In this document: in pieces, positions 51,566 through 61,502 of the stretch
How positions within the stretch are numbered: position 1 is the stretch's first letter
Layout: every line of letters starts with the position of its first letter
Assembly (NCBI GenBank): GCA_942492915.1
Contig: OW818662.1
Span: 1,550,001 to 1,614,000, forward strand
DNA length: 64,000 nucleotides
From: Turneriella sp942492915
GTDB taxonomy: Bacteria; Spirochaetota; Leptospiria; Turneriellales; Turneriellaceae
Direction of reading: 5' to 3'
The notes under the pieces: generated by a model
The model's input: only the letters and a program-made list of their open reading frames with translations
Told to the model about the DNA's origin: nothing
Database searches by the model: none
Made by a program: the position numbers and the translations under genes

Positions 51566-52374
51566 AAATCGGCATCGTAGGCCTCGGCAAGATGGGTTCT
51601 GCACTCGCGCAGGCGCTTTCGACAAAATATGAAATTACAGGCTTTGAGAAAAGTGCTGAAGCAACCGCTGCTTTGCGCCCCTCTTTGCTGAAAAAGATAC
51701 GGCTCGCCGAGACGCTCGAATCTCTGGTCGAGACTACCGAAATTGTTTTGATTGCGACGAAGCCGGCACAGGTGACCGACGTCGCAGCAGCAGTAACGGA
51801 CCACAGGCTGATAATCAGTATCGCGGCAGGTGTCGCGTTAAAGAGCGTCGACGCCGCACGAGGTGAGAACGGCCCAACTGTGCGGGCAATGCCCAATACG
51901 CCGCTGCTTATACGCCGCGGCATTACCGCATTTACCGGAAACAAATTCTGCGCTGCCGAAGACATTGCCGCTGCGCGCGAAATTTTCGAAGCGACAGGCT
52001 CAGCAATCCATCTCGATCAGGAAAAACTGCTGCACGCGGTCACCGGGCTCTCAGGTTCTGGACCGGCGTATGTCTATCTGTTTCTGCAGAACCTTGAAGA
52101 CGCGGGTGTGCTGCTCGGGCTCAGCCGTGCCGACAGCCGCACGCTCGCGCTGCAGACGGTGCTGGGTTCAGCAGAACTGGCGCGCCAATCGCATGGCGCA
52201 CCGCAAGACCTCATTCACGATGTGACATCCCCCGGAGGAACTACTGCCGTCGCTTTAAAATCGTTGCACCGGCATGGTTTTCCTAACGCAGTGATGGAAG
52301 CGGTGACGGCGGCGACGCGGCGTTCGGTCGAACTCGCCGCAGAGGCGAAAGCACCGGCAAGCCTCGCAGACTAG
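51562..52374 (+). CDS. proC: Pyrroline-5-carboxylate reductase
   Basis: A 270-residue NAD(P)H enzyme for the last step of proline synthesis. The Rossmann opening MKIGIVGLGKMGSALAQAL, the AMPNTP stretch and the signature LTGLSGSGPAYVYLF-type region (VTGLSGSGPAYVYLFL) with DVTSPGGTTAVAL at the C-terminus are all present. Length is normal. The ATG overlaps the fusion-gene stop (ATGA), so translation is coupled. Confidence 0.96.
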   Translation: MKIGIVGLGKMGSALAQALSTKYEITGFEKSAEATAALRPSLLKKIRLAETLESLVETTEIVLIATKPAQVTDVAAAVTDHRLIISIAAGVALKSVDAARGENGPTVRAMPNTPLLIRRGITAFTGNKFCAAEDIAAAREIFEATGSAIHLDQEKLLHAVTGLSGSGPAYVYLFLQNLEDAGVLLGLSRADSRTLALQTVLGSAELARQSHGAPQDLIHDVTSPGGTTAVALKSLHRHGFPNAVMEAVTAATRRSVELAAEAKAPASLAD

Positions 52375-52388
52375 GGCCCGCCAGGTTC

Positions 52389-53351
52389 ATGCGCTCGGCA
52401 GGCAGCAAGCAGCGCGATCGAATTCTCAGCGAAGCGGAGATCATCGGTGCTATCGCAAGGCTCAAAAGCTCGAGGCAGAACAAGTTGCCCCAGGACGACA
52501 TCGGTTTTTTTCATGCTCAGGGTACGGTATTCGCCGCGACCGATAGCCTGATAGAGGGAATACACTACCGTAACAGCTGGCTGTCTGCGGCCGATATTGC
52601 GTATAAACTCTTTGCGCGCAACTATTCCGATTTTGCAGTCAAGGGCGTGCGCCCCCAAAACGCGTTGCTGAATCTCGCGCTTAGACGCGAGCATGCCGCA
52701 GTATCGTTTCTTCGGCCGTTCTTGAAAGAACTCGATCGGCTTCTTAACCGCCACTCCATCACCTTGATCGGAGGTGATACCAGCAGTTCGCCAAACGATC
52801 ATTTCACGCTCACCTTCATCGGCGCGGGGCGAACTTTTGTTGCGCGTAAAGCAGCGCGCCTCAGTGAGGGTGATCTCGTGATGCAATGCGGCCGCATCGG
52901 CGGAAGCGATGCCGCGCGCGCCCTGCTCGAATCATCGGCTATTTATGCGAAGGCAAACGTCTCAGCGTTTCGCCGACCGCGATACCTTGAAGAACCGATC
53001 AGCAAACCGGCTGTGGCTGCGATCGACCAGAGTGATTCGGTGCAGAAAACGCTGCAGCTGCTCGCAGAGGCAAACGATGCGCATCTGGAAATTGAACTAG
53101 AAGCGGTAAAAACGGCAGCGGCGCTGGGTCGATTGACTGCAAAGAATGCCCATCAGGTGCTGGGTGCCGCCGAAGACCTGGCGGTCTTTTGTATCTTCCC
53201 GCGCGGTGGCAAAGTACAGGGTAAATCCGCACCCGCTTTTCGCCCTGTCGGCACGGTAAAATACATCCAAGTGAGACGCCCGCAGGTCTCATACACGCTG
53301 CATGGCAAACCGTACAACCACCACGCCGTCACCTTCGAACACTTCGCCTGA
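52389..53351 (+). CDS. thiL: Thiamine-monophosphate kinase
   Basis: A 320-residue enzyme that makes thiamine diphosphate from the monophosphate. It shows the ThiL Mg-binding runs QDDIGFF, ATDSLIEGIHY and IGGDTSSSPN, and a later GAAEDLAVF loop. There is no riboswitch or other thiamine gene nearby. It starts 14 bp after proC. Its end overlaps the next methyltransferase reading frame by 50 bp. Confidence 0.9.
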   Translation: MRSAGSKQRDRILSEAEIIGAIARLKSSRQNKLPQDDIGFFHAQGTVFAATDSLIEGIHYRNSWLSAADIAYKLFARNYSDFAVKGVRPQNALLNLALRREHAAVSFLRPFLKELDRLLNRHSITLIGGDTSSSPNDHFTLTFIGAGRTFVARKAARLSEGDLVMQCGRIGGSDAARALLESSAIYAKANVSAFRRPRYLEEPISKPAVAAIDQSDSVQKTLQLLAEANDAHLEIELEAVKTAAALGRLTAKNAHQVLGAAEDLAVFCIFPRGGKVQGKSAPAFRPVGTVKYIQVRRPQVSYTLHGKPYNHHAVTFEHFA

Positions 53352-53868
53352 TGTTATTGGCCCGACGATTGTTCTGCACCGGCCACAGATTCCGCAGAAC
53401 ACGGGTAATATCTCGAGGCTCTGCGTCGCGATTGGCAGCCCGCTCGTCATCACGGGCAATGCCGGATTTCAATTCGACAGCGCCGCCGTGCGCCGCGCCG
53501 GCCTCGACCACTGGGAGCATCTGCAATTCACTCACTACTCAAAGTTCAGCTCTTTCGCGAGAGCGCACCCGCAACGGCGCCTGCTCGCTGTAACAAAAGC
53601 CGGCTCATATAACGCACTGACGTTCGCTTACGCACCCGGCGACGTGCTGGTGTTCGGCAACGAGACGATGGGCCTCGCACCTGCTCTCTTAAAAAGCCTG
53701 CCGCACTCACTCTACCTGCCGATGACCGGGCCTGTGCGCAGCCTGAACCTTGCGAATAGTGTGGCGGTAGTTGCTTACGCGTATCTGAATCAGGTGTATG
53801 GCAGTGGGTTCGATATGTCACCAGGCGCTTATCCGCGCACATATTTCAAGCGCAGGAAACATGCCTAA
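53302..53868 (+). CDS. trmL: tRNA 2'-O-methyltransferase (TrmL-like SPOUT)
   Basis: A 188-residue SPOUT knot methyltransferase, probably acting on the wobble base of tRNA. The TrmL motifs are visible: VLHRPQIPQNTGNISRLC (SPOUT motif 1, about 24-41), VFGNETMGL (about 121-129) and the final knot MTGPVRSLNLANSVAVVAY (about 144-162). ATG 53302 lies inside thiL; the first 18 residues are Thr/Ser-rich and may be spurious, but no other start is nearby. It is followed by mfd with an overlap. Confidence 0.88.
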   Translation: MANRTTTTPSPSNTSPDVIGPTIVLHRPQIPQNTGNISRLCVAIGSPLVITGNAGFQFDSAAVRRAGLDHWEHLQFTHYSKFSSFARAHPQRRLLAVTKAGSYNALTFAYAPGDVLVFGNETMGLAPALLKSLPHSLYLPMTGPVRSLNLANSVAVVAYAYLNQVYGSGFDMSPGAYPRTYFKRRKHA

Positions 53869-56800
53869 GAGCGGTTTACCCGAAGCGCTTTCGCAGTCGA
53901 TCGCGACTCTGTTCAAGGGCCTTGAGTCAGGCTGCAATCTGCCGGCAGGTATCTTGCCTCTGCTCGCGTTTGAATCGGCCGCCGCAGGTAAACCGGGAAG
54001 GCGCTTCGTGTGGATTGTACCGGATGACAACACCGCGCTCGACTGGATGCGCGCATTCAATTCGTTGCACCTCTTGACGCACTCGCCGGTCGAAACCGCG
54101 GCTCTGGTCTCATGGGGAGTTATACCGTACAGTTTTACCGCCCCCGATCAGGAGAAAGAATACCACCGCACGCGCGCTGAGCTGCTGATTCGTTCAGAGA
54201 AACCCTGTCTGATCGTTGCATCAGCGGAAGGTCTCACGCATCCGATCGCGGTCGATATCGATCTTGCAGCAACCGAACGAACGCTCACGCCGGGCATGCA
54301 CATGCCTCGCGCCGAATTTGCGGATTTTCTTCTGGCGTGCGGCTTCACGCATGCGAACCCGGTTGAACGCCCGGGCGAGTTCTGCATCAAAGGCGGTGTT
54401 GTGGATGTTTTTCCCCCCGATGAAGACGCACCAGTGCGCCTCGATTTTTTCGGCGATGAAATCGAGACGATCAAATCATTTTCGCATGAATCGCAGCGCA
54501 GCATTGGCGCGCTCGCAGAGGCACGCATATCTCCGCTGAGACCTGCGGTGAACCATCTGTCTGCTGCCATCTCTGATTTTGTGGCGCAGCGGGCGCAGGG
54601 GGCGCGCGACCTGCCGGCTCTTCTCGCGAGCGGGGGTGGCAATCTCTCAGGTTACGCCGACCTCTACCCGGCGCTGCGTAAAACCGAACCGGTCGCCTCA
54701 CTTTGGAAAGGCCAGACTTTCGTGACAGAACCCGAGGTCACTTTGGCGAGACTGAAGACTCTCGCCAGCGAAAGGCAATACCTCTATGATCGCAGCGAAT
54801 CGCCGGTGCGCCTTGAACCCGGCACGCTATATGCGAACAGCGAGACGATTCAGGATTTTGTTATTTCCGCTGTTGCAATCGGTGGAGTCGAAGCGAGCGA
54901 CGAGGCGGCAGAATGGCGTGACGCCCCCAAATTCGGCGGTCGGCTCGGCCTGTTGAAGGAAAAACTGAGTGAAAACCAGGATCAGAAGTTCTGGTTTTTT
55001 ATCGAGTCTGAAGGTCAGCGCGATCGCCTGACAGCCGCCCTTACCGACATTCTCAAACCCCACATTATTCCAGCGTATTACCCTCACGGTTTTGCTAAAG
55101 AAGGCTTCACCGTCTTAACCGAGGCCGACGTGTTCGGGCGGGTCGTCAAGAAGTATGCTGCTGACAAGAATATCAGCCGTATTCTCGACAGCTACACAGA
55201 CCTGAAAGAAGGCGATTACGTTGTTCACGTCAACTACGGCATCGGCCGGTTTGCTGCGCTGAAACGCATGCGCGTTCAGAACAACGAACGTGACTTTATC
55301 GAGCTGAGGTTCGCCGACGACGACAAGCTCTTCGTGCCACTCGACCAGTTGAGCCTCGTACACAAATACATCGGAGCGACGGAGAATCCCCGGCTCGACT
55401 ACCTCGGTAAAAAATCGTCGTGGGCGAAAACACGCGCGCGGGTCAAACGCCTCGTCGACTCGATCGCCGAAGAGCTGCTCGAACTCTATGCGCACCGCAT
55501 CAACCAGAAAGGGTTCGCTTTTCCCGCAGACAGCAGCTTTCAGCACGACTTTGAAGCCGCCTTCCCGTTTACCGAAACCGAACACCAGCTTGAAGCTATC
55601 CATGCGATTAAGGCCGACATGGAATCAGAGAAACCGATGGACCGCCTCGTGTGCGGCGATGTGGGTTTTGGCAAAACAGAAGTAGCAATTCGCGCAGCGT
55701 TCAAGGCGGCGCTGGCGGGCAAGCAGGTTGCTGTGCTCTGCCCAACAACCATTCTTGCCTTTCAGCATTACCGCAGTTTCAGCAAACGCTTTTCAGATTA
55801 CCCGGTACGTATTGATTATATCAGCCGCTTTCGCTCGCCGGCCGAGGTGAGTGAAATTAAGGCGCGCCTCGCAGACGGGAAGATCGACATAATCATCGGT
55901 ACGCACGCGTTGTTTGCCGAAGACGTCCGCTACAAATCTCTCGGGCTCTTGATTATTGACGAAGAGCAACGGTTTGGTGTCTCGCACAAAGAAAAGCTGC
56001 GGCAAATGCGCACGAATCTCGACTGTCTGGCGCTCACCGCGACACCGATTCCACGCACCCTGCATATGTCGCTTTCGGGAATTCGCGACCTCAGTATTAT
56101 TGAAACACCGCCCGCCGACCGGCGAAAAATAGAGACGCACGTTCTTGCAGAAAACGAAGAACTGCTGCGCCTCGCGATGAAACATGAACTCGAACGCGGC
56201 GGTCAGGTCTATGTGCTGCATAACAAAGTTAAAACCATCGAAGAGCAGGCAATTCGCCTGCGCTCACTGGTCCCGCATGCTCGAATTGCGGTGCTGCACG
56301 GGCAAATGCCCGATACCGAAATTGAAGAGGTCATGGTCGATTTTTACCAACACGCTTACGATATTCTCGTCAGCACGACGATTATAGAATCGGGTATCGA
56401 TATACCTAACTGCAATACGCTCGTCGTTCTCGGGGCGCACGCCTTCGGCCTCAGCCAACTTTACCAGCTCAAAGGCCGCGTCGGCCGTTCAGACCGTCAG
56501 GCTTACGCATACTTTTTTTATCCGTCACCGACAATGCACACGCTCGGCGGTGACGCAGAACGCAGGCTCGAGGTGCTTGCCGAATACGACGACTTGGGTT
56601 CGGGGTTTCGCATTGCCATGAAAGATCTGGAGATCCGCGGCGCCGGTAACCTGCTTGGCAAAGAGCAGAGCGGCGAGATCGTCGAGATCGGCTTCGAACT
56701 GTATTCGCAGATGCTGAACGACAAGGTCAATGAACTCAAGGGCAAACCGCGCGTTGCGGATGACTTTACCTGTTCGATCATGTTGCCCTGCGACTGGTAT

Positions 56801-57235
56801 TTTCCCGACGAGTATATATCAGAGACGCGCGCTAAAATGGAATTTTACAAATCCCTTTCTGCCGCTTCGGGTATCGATGAGTTTCGCGAAATACGCGAGT
56901 CGCTCGTCGATCGTTATGGTCCGCCGCCCGAAACAGTCGAACTGATGCTGCTCATGGAAGAAATCCGGCAGTTGGCAAATACGCTGCGCCTCGAACGGAT
57001 AGCCATTTCGCCGAAAAATGACAACGGTACTGCACCTTCTGAAATGCCTTATTTTATCGTCGCCGCTGAACACAGGCTCGACATGAAGAAAGTTTCAACG
57101 CTTTTGACGCGTGACAAACGGGTGAATCTCGATACGACTGACCCTAAACGTATCAACCTGGATATTCCGCAGCAACCGCAGCTTTCTTTCTTTCGGGAGC
57201 TGAGCGCGATTCTCAAATATCTCGGCAACGGCTGA
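53861..57235 (+). CDS. mfd: Transcription-repair coupling factor Mfd
   Basis: About 1,124 residues from ATG 53861, with AGGA upstream; the ATG overlaps the trmL stop. Mfd removes stalled RNA polymerase from DNA and recruits UvrA. The N-terminal UvrB-like damage-recognition part, a CarD-like RNA polymerase-interaction domain (GDYVVHVNYGIGRFAAL), the helicase Walker A CGDVGFGKTEVAIRA, the DEEQ box (IIDEEQRFG), and the QLKGRVGRSDRQAYAYF region are all present. The C-terminal D7-type domain is complete. It is the last gene of the psd-proC-thiL-trmL-mfd run. Confidence 0.96.
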   Translation: MPKSGLPEALSQSIATLFKGLESGCNLPAGILPLLAFESAAAGKPGRRFVWIVPDDNTALDWMRAFNSLHLLTHSPVETAALVSWGVIPYSFTAPDQEKEYHRTRAELLIRSEKPCLIVASAEGLTHPIAVDIDLAATERTLTPGMHMPRAEFADFLLACGFTHANPVERPGEFCIKGGVVDVFPPDEDAPVRLDFFGDEIETIKSFSHESQRSIGALAEARISPLRPAVNHLSAAISDFVAQRAQGARDLPALLASGGGNLSGYADLYPALRKTEPVASLWKGQTFVTEPEVTLARLKTLASERQYLYDRSESPVRLEPGTLYANSETIQDFVISAVAIGGVEASDEAAEWRDAPKFGGRLGLLKEKLSENQDQKFWFFIESEGQRDRLTAALTDILKPHIIPAYYPHGFAKEGFTVLTEADVFGRVVKKYAADKNISRILDSYTDLKEGDYVVHVNYGIGRFAALKRMRVQNNERDFIELRFADDDKLFVPLDQLSLVHKYIGATENPRLDYLGKKSSWAKTRARVKRLVDSIAEELLELYAHRINQKGFAFPADSSFQHDFEAAFPFTETEHQLEAIHAIKADMESEKPMDRLVCGDVGFGKTEVAIRAAFKAALAGKQVAVLCPTTILAFQHYRSFSKRFSDYPVRIDYISRFRSPAEVSEIKARLADGKIDIIIGTHALFAEDVRYKSLGLLIIDEEQRFGVSHKEKLRQMRTNLDCLALTATPIPRTLHMSLSGIRDLSIIETPPADRRKIETHVLAENEELLRLAMKHELERGGQVYVLHNKVKTIEEQAIRLRSLVPHARIAVLHGQMPDTEIEEVMVDFYQHAYDILVSTTIIESGIDIPNCNTLVVLGAHAFGLSQLYQLKGRVGRSDRQAYAYFFYPSPTMHTLGGDAERRLEVLAEYDDLGSGFRIAMKDLEIRGAGNLLGKEQSGEIVEIGFELYSQMLNDKVNELKGKPRVADDFTCSIMLPCDWYFPDEYISETRAKMEFYKSLSAASGIDEFREIRESLVDRYGPPPETVELMLLMEEIRQLANTLRLERIAISPKNDNGTAPSEMPYFIVAAEHRLDMKKVSTLLTRDKRVNLDTTDPKRINLDIPQQPQLSFFRELSAILKYLGNG

Positions 57236-57295
57236 AACTGTTAAGTCTTTTGCTCAGGCGTTGCGGCGCCTGTGGTCGATACATAATCTATCGGC

Positions 57296-58477
57296 ATGCG
57301 GCGATTCAGCGCTATCACCAACGTCAGGGGGCACGGCGAGTTGGCTCGTGCCGTCTATCGCATCGCGCGGCGTTCAGCTAACATCAGCGCAGTGGCAGTA
57401 CAAGACTCACTGGGCCTGTGGCACAGTTATCCAGGCGGCCGCGTAATGGCACAGGTGAAAGAGTACAATCTCAGATTAAACAAACGCCTCGTCTGTAATG
57501 TGCCCAATGCCGCACGCAATCGTGTGCTTTCGTTGTTGCACGAAGCGGTCGAGATCATTAACGTGAAACTCGAAGCGCTTGATCTACGCGAACGTTTCGC
57601 AAGGCTCGAAATGTTGGCAACGGCAGAGATGAAAGAAGCCTTGAGACATGAAAAGGAGTTACGAAAACATTTAAAGCGCAGCGCAGAAGAGAAGATACGA
57701 TTTTTCAGCACCTATTCGCATGATTTAAAAACTCCGCTGTCGCTGCTCACGATGCCGCTGGAAAATCTGGCGGTGCACGACGACCGGCTTCCGCCCGCGC
57801 TGCGCCTGCAGCTTGAGAAAATCAAAATCGCCATCTACAATGTGCTGCGTACGGTGGGTCATTCACTCGACGCCGCCAGACTCATGACGCAAAGTCGCCG
57901 GCAAATACTACTCCCTTATGATTTTTCGGCGTTCGTCAGGCATGTCGCCGAAGTCTACTCGATTGTCTTCGAAAGTTACGGTATGTCTCTTGAAACGGAG
58001 ATCGACGGCGAAATTATTGCAGAGATCGATCCGATCCAGATGGAAAAGGTGATCAACAACCTGCTCAGCAACTCGATAAAACACAACCTGCCTGGTTGCA
58101 CGACTCGAATCAAGCTGAGCCGAATGGCGGGCAAGGCGCAACTGACGATCTCAGATAACGGGCTGGGCGGAATGGTCGCCCTTCCCGAAAGCGGCAGGCG
58201 TCCGGTGGCAGGGGTAAACCCATGGGTGCTGTCGTCTCACGGCTACGGCCTTGGTATCGTGCGCGAACTTCTGAAACTGAATCGCGCGCGGTTGCGCATT
58301 AAGAGCGAAAAGGGCGTCGGCACAACTGTTTCTATTTTGCTGCCGGCGCAGGACTACCTCGCGGCGTCAACCTCTGGTATGAGGATGCATAATTTTTACC
58401 ACACCATGCACGAAGTCGAATTGCTCGCAAGCGAACGAACGCAGCTGTCGCGGCGAAAAAAGACTCTGGCAGAATAG
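57296..58477 (+). CDS. Cytosolic sensor histidine kinase
   Basis: A 393-residue kinase with no membrane segment. The N-terminal 110 residues form an unassigned input region followed by a coiled coil. Then come the dimerisation/phospho-acceptor helix FFSTYSHDLKTPLSLL (His about 141) and a GHKL ATPase with N-box NNLLSNSIKHN, G1 ISDNGLGG and G2 GYGLGIVREL. The C-terminus adds about 45 residues beyond the ATPase. No response regulator is adjacent. It is 60 bp after mfd and may have its own promoter. Confidence 0.9.
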   Translation: MRRFSAITNVRGHGELARAVYRIARRSANISAVAVQDSLGLWHSYPGGRVMAQVKEYNLRLNKRLVCNVPNAARNRVLSLLHEAVEIINVKLEALDLRERFARLEMLATAEMKEALRHEKELRKHLKRSAEEKIRFFSTYSHDLKTPLSLLTMPLENLAVHDDRLPPALRLQLEKIKIAIYNVLRTVGHSLDAARLMTQSRRQILLPYDFSAFVRHVAEVYSIVFESYGMSLETEIDGEIIAEIDPIQMEKVINNLLSNSIKHNLPGCTTRIKLSRMAGKAQLTISDNGLGGMVALPESGRRPVAGVNPWVLSSHGYGLGIVRELLKLNRARLRIKSEKGVGTTVSILLPAQDYLAASTSGMRMHNFYHTMHEVELLASERTQLSRRKKTLAE

Positions 58478-58478
58478 T

Positions 58479-59372
58479 TCAGGCCAGGTCTTCAACGGCT
58501 TCGGCAAATTTTGCGAATCTGAATTCAAAACCATCGGCGAGCGCCCGTTTGGGTACCGCGCGCACGCTCGCAAGCAGCATCTCGCGCCCGAAATCGCCCG
58601 GCATATGCGCCAGAATAAATTGCGGAACGTGTAATATTGCGTGGCGTTTGAACTGCGCGGCCAGGACTTCTGTCAGCTTCGCGTTGGTGACGGGCTCGGG
58701 CGCCGTCGCATTAACCACACCCGGTTTGAAATTGAGCGCGTAGTGAACCAGCAGCTCTGCCATATCGTGTTCGTGAATCCATGAGAAATACTGCTGCCCG
58801 TTGCCAAATCTGCCGCCGAGAAAGGACCGGAACACCCGTCGCCACACGGCGAACACGCCCGCCTGATTTGAGAGCACCGGCGCAATGCGAAACGTTGCCA
58901 ATTGTTCGCTTTTGAAGGCTTTGATTGCCGCTGACTCCCATTCGACGCAGGTGTCGCTCAGGTAGCCCGAACCGGGTTCAGAAGTTTCTGTGAGAATATC
59001 TGTCCCTCTGTCGCCGTAATAACCCGTCGCCGATGCCTGCAAAATTTTCAGCTGCGGGTTATTCGCTTTTTTGACCAGCGCCTGCAGATGCCCGACAGAT
59101 TCAATGCGGCTTTTCAGAATCTCTTGTTTCAGCTTTTTTGTCCAAATGCCTGCGGCGATACTCTTGCCCTCGAGGTTGATGACCGCAGAAACCTGTTCCA
59201 GTGCGGTCACCTGCGCCGTCAGGTCTGATCGCTCGATGACCGTAAAACCCTCGCGCGGCCTGAAGCGTGCCGGATTACGGGAAATAATGATGACAGGAAT
59301 ATTTTTTCGTGCGAGCTTTTCCGCGACCTGCGAGCCGATGAGCCCCGCCCCGCGAATCATAATGGGTTGCAT
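58479..59372 (-). CDS. SDR-type epimerase of the TIGR01777 family (DUF1731 tail)
   Basis: About 297 residues from ATG 59372. A Rossmann-like opening (IRGAGLIGSQVAEKL, replacing the usual GGTGFIG) and the ATGYYGDRG stretch (about 109-117) belong to the TIGR01777 nucleotide-sugar-epimerase-like family. The C-terminal DUF1731 segment (REMLLASVRAVPKRALADGFEFRF) confirms it. The substrate is unknown in the family. An upstream in-frame TTG is less likely as a start. It is convergent with the histidine kinase, one base from its stop. Confidence 0.85.
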   Translation of the reverse strand: MQPIMIRGAGLIGSQVAEKLARKNIPVIIISRNPARFRPREGFTVIERSDLTAQVTALEQVSAVINLEGKSIAAGIWTKKLKQEILKSRIESVGHLQALVKKANNPQLKILQASATGYYGDRGTDILTETSEPGSGYLSDTCVEWESAAIKAFKSEQLATFRIAPVLSNQAGVFAVWRRVFRSFLGGRFGNGQQYFSWIHEHDMAELLVHYALNFKPGVVNATAPEPVTNAKLTEVLAAQFKRHAILHVPQFILAHMPGDFGREMLLASVRAVPKRALADGFEFRFAKFAEAVEDLA

Positions 59373-59484
59373 AAGGTATGTGGCAGAGCGTACCGTGGCC
59401 TGCAATTCTTTTTTACCCGATTCGGCTTTGCCTGCTTATCATGAAACTGCTGTAGCGGGTAAGCTGTCGCTCCGATAATCAAAC

Positions 59485-59940
59485 ATGACTTCAACTCTTT
59501 ACGCCGGCTTTTGGCGTCGCTTCGTTGCGGCGATTCTCGACCAAATTGTGCTCACTGTCGGCCGTGCGCTTGTTTACGGTGCGCTGGGCCTGATCGTTTA
59601 CGCAACCCTCTATCTCTTCGACGTGAGAGACCACCACACTCTGATTTTTGCCATCACAGGGGGATGTCTCTTTTTTCTGGATATTTGGCTCACCTGGATT
59701 TATTTCGCTTTAATGGAAAGTTCTTCGCTGCAAGGCAGCCTGGGAAAACTTGCCCTGGGTATTCGCGTCTACCATCGCGACGAAAAGCGCGCCCTCACCT
59801 TCGAAGAGGCTACTGTGCGCTATTTCGCCAAAATCATCAGCCGCATGACATTCATGATAGGCTACATCATGAGTGCGTTCAGTTCACGCAAGCAGGCGCT
59901 GCACGATTTCGTCAGTCGTTCGGTCTTAATCGTCGGCTGA
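59485..59940 (+). CDS. RDD-family membrane protein
   Basis: A 151-residue protein with about three membrane helices and the RDD signature: FWRRFVAAILDQIVL near the start (Arg and Asp of the name), the mid-protein QGSLGKLALGIRV, and a short C-terminal DFVSRSVLIVG. RDD proteins are often linked to ion or osmotic balance, but no activity can be assigned here. It converges on sixA, four bases between stops. Confidence 0.85.
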   Translation: MTSTLYAGFWRRFVAAILDQIVLTVGRALVYGALGLIVYATLYLFDVRDHHTLIFAITGGCLFFLDIWLTWIYFALMESSSLQGSLGKLALGIRVYHRDEKRALTFEEATVRYFAKIISRMTFMIGYIMSAFSSRKQALHDFVSRSVLIVG

Positions 59941-59944
59941 GCGT

Positions 59945-60466
59945 TCAATCAAGAAACAGCTTGGGATAAAAAAGCGACCGCAAAATACCAGTCGCAGGTC
60001 TGATCTCTGACCACAGAGTCACGTGAAAATGGACGATTGCGATGCCACACGTCGGCATTTTGCAATGAAAAGGCGACCTGGAGGTGAGCATCACGAGCAG
60101 ATCTTCCAGCACGGGATTATGCCCGACCAGCATCACAGCATTGGTATCGTCGTCGGTTTTCTGTATCCGCTGAAGGTATGCCTGCGCGGATGATGAATAC
60201 AGCTCATCTTCAAATTGCAGACCACTTTCAAGTTTCAGTTCTTTTGCGAAAATCTCTGCCGTTTCTTTGGCGCGCGCTGCAGATGAAGAATAGATCTGTT
60301 CAGGCGGAAAACGAAAAGTGGCTACCATACCTGCCATTTTCTCTGCGTGCCGCACGCCTTTGTCAACCAGGCGGCGATCATGATCGTTCTTTTTGGTATC
60401 CTGTGGCTCGGCCTTTGCGTGCCGCACCAGGAACAATGTCTTAATCTGCTTTTCTTTTTGCGCCAA
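59945..60466 (-). CDS. sixA: Phosphohistidine phosphatase SixA-like
   Basis: A 173-residue histidine phosphatase of the phosphoglycerate-mutase clan. The catalytic RHA motif (LVRHAKAE, residues 13-20) and the second catalytic histidine in VGHNPVLEDLL (about 113-123) are present, as is SSSAARAKETAEIFA. It removes phosphate from phosphohistidine in signalling proteins. TTG 60466 is the start, one base after argC, so the genes are coupled. Confidence 0.88.
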   Translation of the reverse strand: MAQKEKQIKTLFLVRHAKAEPQDTKKNDHDRRLVDKGVRHAEKMAGMVATFRFPPEQIYSSSAARAKETAEIFAKELKLESGLQFEDELYSSSAQAYLQRIQKTDDDTNAVMLVGHNPVLEDLLVMLTSRSPFHCKMPTCGIAIVHFHVTLWSEIRPATGILRSLFYPKLFLD

Positions 60467-60467
60467 T

Positions 60468-61502
60468 TCAGTATACTCCCATGGTTTCTTCGAGACCGAA
60501 CATCAGGTTCATATTCTGCACTGCCTGACCCGCGGCCCCCTTCATCAGGTTGTCAATCGCGGAAATAATTTCCACGATGCCTGTCTTTTCGTCAAAATGG
60601 TGTGAATAGTCGCAAAAATTCGTGTTCTGAACAGCCCTAAGTTCGACCAGGTCGACACTCGCGCGAAAGCGCAGAAATGTTTCTTTCACCTGGCTTGCTG
60701 CAGTCAAAAAATCAGCGGGCGTGACGCCCGTTTTTGGGGTCACGTATGCGGTCGACAATATGCCCCGGTACATCGGCAACAAATAGGGGGTGAACCGCAG
60801 GCTCACCGGTCTGCCTGCAAATTGCGCGAGCTGCTGCGCAATTTCAGGGGCATGCTGGTGAGATGCCGTCTTGTAGCTGCGAAAATTCTCGTAAACGGTC
60901 GAATAGCCGAGCCCGTCTTTTTCTTTGCGCCCGCCTGCCCCGGACGTGCCGCTCTTCGCATCGATAATCAAAGGTTTCGTAAAATCGATCAGGTCACGGT
61001 AGACAAAGAGCGGTAACAGCGCCGCGGTCGGGTAACACCCCGGATTCGCCACAAGATTTGCCTGCTTGATGGCTTCGCGCCCCGTTTCAGGCATACCGTA
61101 AACTGCCGCTGAAAGCGCTTCGGGCGCGTTGTGGTCGAGACCGTAGTACTCTTTGAAATCCGCCTTATTCTTGAGCCTGAACGCGCCCGCGATATCGATA
61201 ACTTTTACCCCGCTCTGCACAAACTGCGGCGCCCATTTGAGCGAAACTTCGTCGGGCGTCGCCAGAAAGATTGCATCGAGCGGCGGCACATCGCTGAGCT
61301 GCTGCGGATGTGCGGTGAAGACCAGGTCTCTAGAAGAAGGTGTAACCAATGCAGGAAAAACATCCGCCAGCTTCTTGCCCGCATACTCGGTCGACGTGAG
61401 GTAAGACAGACTGGCTGCCGAATGCCTGCTAAGAATGCTTATCAGTTCTTGACCGGTGAAGCCACCGGCGCCGAGAATGCCGATTCTCAGTGTCTTGTTC
61501 AA
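60468..61502 (-). CDS. argC: N-acetyl-gamma-glutamyl-phosphate reductase
   Basis: A 344-residue enzyme of arginine synthesis, reducing acetylglutamyl phosphate to the semialdehyde. The NADP-binding opening GILGAGGFTGQELI (about 8-21) and the active-site NPGCYPTAALLPL (Cys near 148) are present, along with the later conserved substrate-site stretch HQHAPEI (about 218-224). Length matches the shorter, type 1 form. The TTG start overlaps the peptidyl-prolyl isomerase stop (TTGA). Confidence 0.95.
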   Translation of the reverse strand: MNKTLRIGILGAGGFTGQELISILSRHSAASLSYLTSTEYAGKKLADVFPALVTPSSRDLVFTAHPQQLSDVPPLDAIFLATPDEVSLKWAPQFVQSGVKVIDIAGAFRLKNKADFKEYYGLDHNAPEALSAAVYGMPETGREAIKQANLVANPGCYPTAALLPLFVYRDLIDFTKPLIIDAKSGTSGAGGRKEKDGLGYSTVYENFRSYKTASHQHAPEIAQQLAQFAGRPVSLRFTPYLLPMYRGILSTAYVTPKTGVTPADFLTAASQVKETFLRFRASVDLVELRAVQNTNFCDYSHHFDEKTGIVEIISAIDNLMKGAAGQAVQNMNLMFGLEETMGVY